DNA of 5,954 bases from Myxococcales bacterium (GTDB lineage Bacteria > Myxococcota > Polyangia > HGW-17 > SLPX01), in assembly GCA_007131745.1 (NCBI GenBank), contig SLPX01000061.1:1-5954 (forward strand), written 5' to 3'. The notes below the pieces were generated by a model. The model worked only from the letters and a program-made list of their open reading frames with translations. It was not told where the DNA came from and did not search any database. Numbering within the stretch: position 1 is the first letter of the stretch; each line of letters starts with the position of its first letter. This document shows, piece by piece, positions 1-5,410 of the stretch. Both the position numbers and the translations under genes were made by a program.

Positions 1-189
1 AGGTCCGCAAACAAGATGTAGCCATTGCCAAGAACTATCTGAATGGAGAAGAACTGGCCGCATTGAACAATCTGGTCGAGCAATACCTGATCTTCGCTCA
101 GGGGCAGGCCATGGGCCGGATACCCATGTATATGCGAGACTGGATCAAGAAGCTGGATGGGTTCCTGACCATCAATGACCGGGACATCC

Positions 190-217
190 TCAACCATGCA
201 GGCTCAACCATGCAGGC
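190..217. repeat. Exact 14-bp tandem duplication inside rhuM
   Basis: Two abutting identical copies of tcaaccatgcaggc (190-203 and 204-217). The unit length is not a multiple of three. It therefore shifts the RhuM frame, and deleting one copy restores it precisely between HAG and KISHEM. Confidence 0.95.
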
Positions 218-350
218 AAGATTTCCCATGAAATGGCAAAGGAATTGGCCGAAGGCGAGTATGAAAAGTTCCACAAAAAACGTCTATCAGCTTCGGCAAA
301 AGCCGTTAGCGATTTCGACAAAGCCGTGAAACATATTGAAGCCTCCAAGA

Positions 351-360
351 AGAAAGGAGG
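351..360 (+). promoter_or_regulatory. Strong ribosome binding site for the Res-like gene
   Basis: The sequence agaaaggagg is a near-perfect Shine-Dalgarno and sits 8 nt before the ATG at 369. It decides the start: the upstream in-frame ATG at 336 lies before this site and has nothing comparable in front of it. The site itself lies inside the Lys-rich C-terminal codons of rhuM. Confidence 0.85.
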
Positions 361-368
361 CAAGAAGC

Positions 369-1724
369 ATGGCAAAGCTTAAATCAAAAGGCCGGAAGTC
401 GCATGCTTTCCGCAAAAAGCTGCTGCTCAACCAGTGGCTGGTGAGCCTGTTCGGCATCGATCCACTCGCCGAACACAAAGTAAATGGCAAAGTGGTTCGC
501 CCTTTTCACAAGTTGGCCGAACCCATCCGAGATCCGCGCCTGGAAGGATTGGACAAGGATAATCTGCATTTCTTCTACCACCATCTCGGCGATAGCCCGC
601 TCTTCAGCTATGCCGATCCAACGGCTGATTTACCGTGCTTTCGCATCAGTCGGGATATGCTCTTGACCTATGAGCAGAACATTGTTCGCCATACCCGGGC
701 GATCAACGAAAAGCGCCACCGCCCCATTGGGTGGAAATACTACCAATGGCTGACCCTGATCTTTGTTGAAATCTACCTGGACCGCTTTTTTGGCAATCGT
801 GAAGGGATGCTTGCCGATCTCAATGCATTCGTTGAGCGTTTCAACCGCCACTGGGACGATTACGCCGATGTGCCGCCTTACAATGAGGATGACCTGAACA
901 AACTCTGCATGCAGAACGCCACCGGCAGCGGCAAGACGCTGCTGATGCACGTCAACCTGCTGCAATACCGGCACTACGCCGCAAAACATGGGAAGGATAA
1001 AGAACTCTCCCGTGTCATTCTGCTGACGCCCAACGAGCGTCTTTCGGAGCAACACATCACCGAGTTTCGGGAGAGCGATATTTCCGCAGGCAGCTACCTG
1101 CAATCACGCGGCGGCCTGTCCGGCCCGGCCCAAGGCCTTGCGCGTGTGGATGTGCTGGAGATTACCAAGCTGGCTGATCAGGAAGGCCCGAACACCATCG
1201 CCACGCGAAGCCTTGGAGATCAGAACCTGCTTCTGGTTGACGAAGGGCATCGCGGCATGAGCGGCAAAGAGAAAGGGGTCTGGTTTACCCGGCGGTCAGA
1301 CCTTTGCGCCAAGGGGTTCACTTTCGAGTATTCGGCCACCTTTGAGCAGGCCGTTCAGGCATCAGGCAATGCCGATTTTGAGAACAGCTACGCCAAGACG
1401 GTCGTTTTTGATTACTCCTATCGGTGGTTCTATGAGGACGGTTTCGGCAAGGATTATCAGATCCTGAACCTGCCAGAATCATTCGAAGAGACGCAGTCGA
1501 TCTATATGACAGCCTGTCTGCTGAACTTCTATCAGCAGCTCCGGATCTACCAGGAAAAGGCGAAAGATTTCGAGCCGTTCAATCTGGAAAAGCCGCTTTG
1601 GGTCTTTGTCGACAGCACGGTTTCATCGGACCGTGCCCAAACGCATTCGTTTCTTTCTCCAAAATGCGAGGCACAAACGTGGAATCCAAAGAATCTTTCT
1701 CCGCGCCCCCCTGCGGCAGGATAG
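369..1724 (+). pseudogene. Type III restriction (Res)-like DEAD/DEAH helicase, C-terminally truncated
   Basis: From the ATG at 369 the product would be 451 residues. Visible motifs are Walker A ATGSGKT (residues 184-190), Walker B/DEAD-type DEGHR (291-295) and motif III SAT (322-324). These form the first RecA-like domain of an SF2 helicase of the type III restriction Res class, which uses ATP to translocate on DNA and in complete proteins is fused to a second helicase lobe and a nuclease. Family-like sequence runs to PLWVFVDSTVS (about residue 420, base 1628). A conserved Gly is expected in that stretch (VFVGS) and is replaced here by Asp415. The last ~31 residues (from DRAQTHSF on) resemble nothing in the family and are Pro/Ser-rich. 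Motifs IV-VI and the nuclease are missing, and such proteins are usually about twice this length. The protein is therefore very likely inactive as a restriction enzyme. The gene overlaps the restored rhuM frame by 14 bp; a methyltransferase partner, if any, would lie left of the window. Confidence 0.8.
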
Positions 1725-1988
1725 TTGCCGCCTCTGATGACCGCTTCGGGTTGGAGACCAAACGCATTGGCCAAACTGTCCTTAGAGAGAGTCGCGGCTG
1801 ATCGCGTGTCGTCGTCGTATGCGCTGTTTCTCCCCTTCGCCCTTCAAATCTGTTCATTTTGGGATCCTACCGGCTTCTACCGGACCATTTCTCTTCTACC
1901 GCTCCCATTTCTCTACTTTTTTCCTCTCGACAACATTTTAAACTAAACCATGATATTGTGCTTCGAAAGGATCAAAAGGGCTTTTGAA
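1629..1988. other. Gene-free segment after the helicase truncation
   Basis: No convincing gene is seen. The first ~100 bases continue the broken helicase frame with unrelated sequence. Short open frames exist on both strands up to about 1857, but none has a ribosome binding site or a recognisable family. The 11-mer ccaaacgcatt occurs at 1637-1647, right at the loss of helicase homology, and again at 1758-1768. A small hairpin (gcggca/tgccgc, 1713-1731) spans the premature stop. From about 1820 the plus strand becomes pyrimidine-rich, with an imperfect ~20-bp tandem repeat. The block may be a remnant of whatever replaced the 3' half of the helicase gene. Confidence 0.5.
1874..1912. repeat. Imperfect ~20-bp tandem repeat, pyrimidine-rich
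   Basis: The sequence cttctaccggaccatttct (1874-1892) is followed at once by cttctaccgctcccatttct (1893-1912). The copies differ by two substitutions and one extra base, depending on alignment. A shorter piece, cctaccgg, precedes the first copy at 1866-1873. The repeat lies 77 bases upstream of the hydrolase start. A regulatory role is possible but not shown. Confidence 0.7.
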
Positions 1989-2786
1989 ATGACTAACACT
2001 TATTTTGAAAACAAAACAGGTAAAGTATACTACGAAGTTTATGGCCGTGAGGGTGCCCCTGCCATATTATTCTCCCATGGAATTAATATGAACCATGAAA
2101 CATTCAAGGGCCAAGTGGAAGGCTTAAAAGATAAATACCGGGTGATCATTTGGGATATGCCCTATCATGGAAAGTCATCGCCAATTTGCAACAAACTTCC
2201 CTTTTCGGAAACCGCAGCTGTTTTCATCGTTGGCTTACTGGATCACTTAAAAATAAAAAAAGCTGTTTTAGCAGGGCTATCACTGGGAAGCTATGTTACC
2301 CAGATCGCCGCCCATAAATATCCGGAAAGAGCTAAAGCCACCATCCATATCGGCGGAGGCCCCTTACACCCTCCGGTTACCACACTGATAAAAATTGCAA
2401 ACCCCCTGATCGGGCTGTTTATTAGACTCTACCCCAGCAGTAAAATATATAAGGCTTTTGCCAGTCACAGAACCCTGAAACCTGAAACCAGGGCCTACCT
2501 GGAAAGGATTGCTGCAGAAAATGGGAAAAAGGTTATGGCCCACTTAACCCAGGAATTAATGAGAAACATGGTTCGCGGCCTGCCCCGGCATACAAGTGAA
2601 CCCAGGCTGTTATGCTATGGAGATCACGAGATCCCCTTTGTTAAGAAACAGATGAACAGGTGGCACAAAGAGTGCCCGGAAAGCCAGCTGGTTATAATTG
2701 AAAACGCTCACCACATCGCCAACCAGGATAATCCAGTTGAAACAAATAGAGTGCTCATAAATTTTCTTGATGAAGTTTTAACCTAA
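1989..2786 (+). CDS. Alpha/beta hydrolase
   Basis: This is a complete 265-residue alpha/beta-hydrolase-fold protein, a typical length for the single-domain family. Its order of motifs is canonical. The oxyanion-hole strand ILFSHG is at residues 26-31, followed by VIIWDMPYHGKS (52-63). The nucleophile elbow GLSLG (96-100) carries Ser98, the probable acid is Asp212 in CYGDHE, and His242 in NAHHIANQDNP is spaced from the Pro as in the usual GHxxxxxxP motif. There is no signal peptide, so it is probably cytoplasmic. The substrate cannot be read from sequence; esterase, lactonase or peptidase-like activities all occur in this fold. I chose the ATG at 1989 because aaggg lies 8 nt before it. The in-frame ATG at 1950 lacks any ribosome binding site and would add 13 residues before the family N-terminus. 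Base composition is clearly more AT-rich than the restriction-like gene upstream, and no neighbour is functionally related, which suggests a separate acquisition. Confidence 0.88.
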   Translation: MTNTYFENKTGKVYYEVYGREGAPAILFSHGINMNHETFKGQVEGLKDKYRVIIWDMPYHGKSSPICNKLPFSETAAVFIVGLLDHLKIKKAVLAGLSLGSYVTQIAAHKYPERAKATIHIGGGPLHPPVTTLIKIANPLIGLFIRLYPSSKIYKAFASHRTLKPETRAYLERIAAENGKKVMAHLTQELMRNMVRGLPRHTSEPRLLCYGDHEIPFVKKQMNRWHKECPESQLVIIENAHHIANQDNPVETNRVLINFLDEVLT

Positions 2787-2789
2787 ATA

Positions 2790-2806
2790 TTTCGGCGAAC
2801 CCGAAA
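2790..2806 (+). terminator. Small hairpin just after the hydrolase stop
   Basis: tttcgg (2790-2795) and ccgaaa (2801-2806) form a perfect 6-bp stem with a 5-base loop, four bases after the TAA. No T-run follows on the plus strand, so this is at best a weak or factor-assisted terminator. Confidence 0.3.
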
Positions 2807-3125
2807 GCAGATCGTAAAGCCTCAATTATGTGGGCACTTTTGATGACTCCCACCTTTGAAATCATGCCGCTCAAATGCCCTCACTGCGGCCCGTAATTCC
2901 CGGTCAATCGGGATCTCCCTGGCCGTGATGATACTTGCTCACGGATAGTATGCGTGGATAGGGGAGGCATTCCTGTCAACGGCCCCACGGGATCAGGGGG
3001 AGATGGTTTACGCCTGATGGATGGACGCACCGCCCGGAAACTGAGCCAATCACCGCCTACAAGCAATTCATTATGAGAGCAGGCCCCCACCTTAATCGGA
3101 TCCAATTTTGGTCAAGAATATGGGG

Positions 3126-3148
3126 TCCACTGCAAAAAACCGCTCAGG
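3126..3148 (-). terminator. Possible weak terminator after the toxin gene
   Basis: Directly after the toxin stop the minus strand reads gcctgagcggttttttgc. This gives a short GC-containing stem of about 4 bp, including a G-U pair, followed by six T residues (complement of 3134-3139). The T-run is clear but the stem is poor. Confidence 0.25.
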
Positions 3149-3790
3149 CTAATTTTGTTCTCTGATCCAGTTGTCGATTTCCTTCCGGAAATACACGACG
3201 ATTTCTTCTATTGATGTTTCATACCTGGGAGAAAGGTGATGAATGTTGTCCTCTTTGATGTCCTTGGTGTAGACGAGCGATGTCTGAAACAGTTTCATTG
3301 TGAGTTCGGGCATGATCTTGTGTCCCATTTCAAACAATTCGGAAAATGAAAAAACCTCTTTGTTGAGAACATAGAGGTCGTAATAGTCTCTATACCTTGC
3401 TCGCAGGAACAAAGTGTTGATTTTCATAGCGGCCAATGTCTTCAGCGGAGCTACGTAAAGGTTCCCGGTTATCCGCTCACGCTCTTTCAATGCATCCCAG
3501 CCCTGAGCAAAAAAAGTAAGGCTGACATTATCTGCAATCATGTTTATCTGTTTACCTCCCCCGCTCATGATTTGAAACGAAAGTTCCATCTCCCGGATTG
3601 ATTCAACGATGTTTTCTTTGTCGATTTCCTTTTTCCAGGAAAACAGATCGATATCTTCGCTGAGTCTGTGTTGAAGATGAAACGACAGAGCGGATTCCCC
3701 TACGAATGTAAAATCTTCCAAAACCTTGGACCCGGATAACTTCAACAGAAGTTTCTCAGTCTCCTTCGCTAATCCTTTTAATTTTTTCAT
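3149..3790 (-). CDS. AbiEii/AbiGii-type nucleotidyltransferase toxin
   Basis: From the ATG at 3790 the product has 213 residues, fitting the AbiEii/AbiGii toxin family (type IV abortive-infection nucleotidyltransferases; relatives transfer nucleotides to targets such as tRNA). The polymerase-beta-like core is readable: FVGESALSFHLQHRLSEDIDLF at residues 29-50 contains the Gly-rich motif and the metal-binding pair Asp46/Asp48. A second conserved block (115-140) is APLKTLAAMK with Lys123, then RARYRDYYDLY, the family's K...RDxxDLY signature. The usual GGTAL is GESAL here (Glu32 for Gly). The C-terminus is helical and charged. Alternative starts lie upstream at 3811 and 3817 (ATG) and 3820 (TTG). 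I prefer 3790 because it places the N-terminus where family members usually begin and a weak GAG lies 7 nt ahead, but all choices overlap the upstream gene. That gene encodes the probable antitoxin, so translation is likely coupled. The assignment is from motifs; activity and target are inference. Confidence 0.87.
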   Translation of the reverse strand: MKKLKGLAKETEKLLLKLSGSKVLEDFTFVGESALSFHLQHRLSEDIDLFSWKKEIDKENIVESIREMELSFQIMSGGGKQINMIADNVSLTFFAQGWDALKERERITGNLYVAPLKTLAAMKINTLFLRARYRDYYDLYVLNKEVFSFSELFEMGHKIMPELTMKLFQTSLVYTKDIKEDNIHHLSPRYETSIEEIVVYFRKEIDNWIREQN

Positions 3791-4070
3791 GCCGCGTCTC
3801 AACCGGTTCATGATCATCAATGTTTTTCAAAAAAAAGAGCTTCAGGTAATGATTTGTTTTTTCGAAGCGATCGTCATTACACATTGTTTCAAGCCACACC
3901 CGTTCAATAAAATCCTCGGAAAAAATTTTGAATAGATTTATGATGTCAATCACGTCTCCGTATTTCAGAGTGTGTTCAACGATGATTCCATCAGGCAGGT
4001 CCGCGCCGGGAGAGTAACTCCACAAAACCCGGTTTTTATGCAGCCCCTCAAGAAAAAGCTTTTTGTCCAT
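3756..4070 (-). CDS. DUF6922-like small protein, probable antitoxin of the AbiEii-type toxin
   Basis: This is a 104-residue protein starting at the ATG at 4070, with a modest gaag-type ribosome binding site about 7 nt upstream. A longer frame from a TTG at 4127 has no better signal. The core, VLWSYSPGADLPDGIIVEHTLKYGDVIDIINLFKIFSEDFI (about residues 15-54), follows the pattern 'LW.Y....lp...iie..L.YGd..di..l...yg.e.i'. That is the pattern of the small DUF6922-type proteins commonly encoded just before AbiEii-like toxins. No DNA-binding domain is obvious, and no signal peptide or membrane segment is present. The gene ends inside the toxin gene: with the toxin start chosen here the overlap is 35 bp, and the tail DDHEPVETRHEKIKRISEGD lies partly in the shared segment. 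Position (first in the operon, overlapping) supports an antitoxin or immunity role, but neutralisation is inferred from arrangement only. Confidence 0.75.
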   Translation of the reverse strand: MDKKLFLEGLHKNRVLWSYSPGADLPDGIIVEHTLKYGDVIDIINLFKIFSEDFIERVWLETMCNDDRFEKTNHYLKLFFLKNIDDHEPVETRHEKIKRISEGD

Positions 4071-4127
4071 TACGTTCTTCTTCAAGAAAACAATTCTCTT
4101 CAAGCATATGAACCACGGTTTCCACAA

Positions 4128-4138
4128 GGTGTGACACC
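4128..4138. promoter_or_regulatory. Short palindrome upstream of the toxin-antitoxin genes
   Basis: ggtgtgacacc is a perfect inverted repeat of 5-bp arms around one central base. It is centred about 63 bp before the antitoxin ATG, where an autoregulatory operator would be expected. No convincing -35/-10 pair could be placed around it, and arms this short can arise by chance. Confidence 0.3.
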
Positions 4139-4326
4139 CCGGAAAACCACCACTTGATTGGAAAGGATATCAGGGTTCAAGGTACTTTTCCAAAGAAAAT
4201 CCATGGAACCGCGGGATGCATACGACGTAGATTGTTTCAACCGAACCATTTCCGCCACGTTGCCACGTTCGTTTTACTCTGCCTTTCAGTTGACTTCCGG
4301 TTGGTCGCTTCTTCCTAGCCTTTGTC
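4139..4326. other. Divergent intergenic region
   Basis: This is the space between the minus-strand toxin-antitoxin operon and the plus-strand exported protein. No gene was found. It holds an exact 8-bp tandem repeat (gccacgtt twice, 4254-4269), and the plus strand becomes pyrimidine-rich from about 4270 on. The promoter for the operon should lie here or just left of it on the minus strand, but no good match was seen. Confidence 0.5.
4254..4269. repeat. Exact 8-bp tandem direct repeat
   Basis: gccacgtt is repeated without spacing at 4254-4261 and 4262-4269, about 60 bp before the predicted -35 box of the exported-protein gene. Direct repeats in this position can be activator sites; nothing more can be said. 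Confidence 0.6.
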
Positions 4327-4355
4327 TTGAAAAGCGCTTTTGTTTTTACTATTCT
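4327..4355 (+). promoter_or_regulatory. Sigma70-like promoter with overlapping palindrome
   Basis: TTGAAA (4327-4332, 5 of 6 consensus) is separated by exactly 17 bp from TATTCT (4350-4355, 4 of 6). This predicts transcription from near 4362 and a leader of about 60 nt to the exported-protein gene. The perfect 12-bp palindrome aaaagcgctttt (4330-4341) overlaps the -35 box, so a repressor bound there would block polymerase. The promoter is a visual match only. Confidence 0.55.
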
Positions 4356-4422
4356 CTTTTTTTCCTATTCTCCGAATCCTGACGTCGTCTTTTCTACCCC
4401 TTGAAAGGAAATGGAACTCATC

Positions 4423-5217
4423 ATGAAAAGGCTTTCGATTTTGACTTTTGTTTTCTTTGCCGGTTGGGCCCTTCTTCTATGCACCAAAACAGCGTGTAGC
4501 AGAGAAGAAGAGCAGCAAAACGGCGATGCCAACGGGAACGACAACGGGAACGGCCATTTGGATCCTGAAATTCTCGACTTGAAACTCTATCCACCAACTT
4601 CCCCTATAACAGCTTATGAACATGGTCCGAGCTTCATCCTCGGCGAGGTCATAACCGAAGAGGGCGCCCGAGTAACTCTAGACATCTCGGTCGAGCCTCA
4701 TATCGAAGCTATTCTAGAGCCCTCGGAAGGGCTGGGTAGCCGCGTATTCGAGGTCTGGCTGCGACCTACGAGCGGAGATGTCGGCGAGAGCTTCGTACTC
4801 GAAGTAAGAGCGACAAGTGGAGAGACTAGTGCAAGCGCATCCGTAGCTGGAGATGTTATCATCTGGTCTGTTGACGATAATCAGTTTCCAGACGAGCTGC
4901 TAGCAGACTTCCTCGACTTCATCGGCTCAAACAACCCAGAGATCGGATTGAGCGTTGACACACAATGGATCGAGAGCTGGAGCTTCAAACCCGCATGGCT
5001 TGTGGTCTCCCACTGGGCCTACCTCTTCGAAGAGTGGTTCTTGAACTTGTCTTGGCACGTAACCGTTGCCCCGGATGATTGGGCCATCCTCGAAGTCCGC
5101 CGTAGAGACCAAATCGATCCAGGTTTTGCTTTCTGTATACCCTCGTACAGTGCGGATAGGGCAGTTAGAGAAGTCGACACCCTCGACCCGCGTGCATCCT
5201 GTTTGGAAGACAACTAG
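4423..5217 (+). CDS. Exported (possibly lipo-) protein of unknown function
   Basis: From the ATG at 4423 the product has 264 residues. It starts with MKRLS, then a hydrophobic stretch (about residues 6-19) and ends LLCTKTACSREEE. This is a clear export signal with cysteines at 20 and 25. It looks like a lipoprotein leader, but neither Cys has a textbook lipobox (KTA or LLL before Cys), so secretion after signal peptidase I cleavage is also possible. A polar low-complexity Asn/Gly linker (GDANGNDNGNG) follows. Residues ~50-145 are beta-strand-rich with alternating Val/Ile and Thr/Ser, suggesting an Ig- or PKD-like sandwich. The rest is rich in Trp and acidic residues (eight Trp from about 146 on) and contains two more Cys near the end. 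I do not recognise the family. The in-frame ATG at 4411 would add four residues; the strong aaagga (4404-4409) is too close to it, and 4423 gives the usual MKR signal-peptide start. The gene has its own promoter and no operon partner. Confidence 0.75.
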   Translation: MKRLSILTFVFFAGWALLLCTKTACSREEEQQNGDANGNDNGNGHLDPEILDLKLYPPTSPITAYEHGPSFILGEVITEEGARVTLDISVEPHIEAILEPSEGLGSRVFEVWLRPTSGDVGESFVLEVRATSGETSASASVAGDVIIWSVDDNQFPDELLADFLDFIGSNNPEIGLSVDTQWIESWSFKPAWLVVSHWAYLFEEWFLNLSWHVTVAPDDWAILEVRRRDQIDPGFAFCIPSYSADRAVREVDTLDPRASCLEDN

Positions 5218-5410
5218 GCGTTGATTTAGGCATTTGAGATAATTGAAACGAGATTACCGGAGCAGAAACCTATTTTGAATTTTGGTCAAGGAGGCAGTGC
5301 AAAAACGTTCTTCCAGTTTTGCGGCATGCGATCCTCCGTGTTGGCTTCCAGCTTAGGGATCAGGGCAGAATTAACTCGACAATTACGTTGGAGTGTGATC
5401 TAAGATCTCC
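5218..5410. other. Spacer and probable left end of the insertion sequence
   Basis: This is non-coding. The 13-mer aattttggtcaag (5278-5290) is shared with 3104-3116. Then gcaaaa (5299-5304) and ttttgc (5317-5322) form a 6-bp inverted repeat with a 12-base loop. The left terminus of the IS probably lies in 5278-5330, but the right end is outside the window, so inverted repeats and target duplication cannot be compared. A possible promoter is tcgaca (5376-5381), 17 bp, tctaag (5399-5404), which would give an almost leaderless transposase mRNA. Confidence 0.4.

Larger units (their letters stand above)
3..382 (+). pseudogene. RhuM-family protein, 3' part, frameshifted by a 14-bp duplication
   Basis: The gene enters from the left edge, so its start is not visible. 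The first frame (from base 3) reads VRKQDVAIAKNYLNGEEL, then an RIPMYMRDWIKKLDGFLTIN block and DILNHAG. This is the characteristic C-terminal pattern of the RhuM family (named after a Salmonella pathogenicity-island protein; function unsettled, often found beside restriction-modification genes). At 190-217 the 14-mer tcaaccatgcaggc occurs twice in exact tandem. Read as it stands, the frame shifts and stops at 327-329. If one copy is deleted, translation continues KISHEMAKELAEGEYEKF through a Lys-rich tail (KKKGGKKHGKA) to the TAA at 380-382, exactly as expected for an intact family member. The restored stop overlaps the restriction-like gene starting at 369, so the two were once translationally coupled. 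The family assignment is from recognition of the sequence pattern. The frameshift is seen directly, although an assembly error cannot be excluded. Confidence 0.85.
2787..3148. other. Intergenic segment without a supported gene
   Basis: No coding sequence can be supported. On the minus strand a stretch about 39 codons long ending at 2822 reads REIPIDRELRAAVRAFERHD, which looks protein-like but has no clear start and no family I recognise; it may be a gene remnant. A 5-bp hairpin (tcccg/cggga) is at 2898-2913. On the minus strand, around 3101-3130, tggacccc followed by ttgaccaaaattggatcc resembles the repeated motifs seen at ends of some IS21-type elements, though no transposase is adjacent. 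The 13-mer aattttggtcaag at 3104-3116 recurs at 5278-5290 in front of the insertion sequence. Confidence 0.4.

Noticed and set aside
630..1103. 157-codon minus-strand open frame
   Set aside because: Lies antisense to the best-conserved helicase region and is explained by the codon pattern of the real gene.
1579..1857. Open frames on both strands across the helicase tail and the following spacer
   Set aside because: No ribosome binding sites, mutual overlap and partial antisense to the helicase gene; none shows a recognisable family, so they were not called as genes.
2881..3105. 74-codon minus-strand open frame
   Set aside because: Pro/Arg/Ser-rich composition, no ribosome binding site and no recognisable domain; the protein-like stretch nearby is in another frame.
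3101..3148. IS21-like terminal repeats
   Set aside because: Only a visual resemblance of tggacccc and ttgaccaaaa motifs; no istA/istB sequence is nearby, so no element was called.
4158..4382. 74-codon plus-strand frame in the divergent intergenic region
   Set aside because: Non-ATG start, Phe/Leu/Ser-rich end produced by the pyrimidine run, and it overlaps the predicted promoter.
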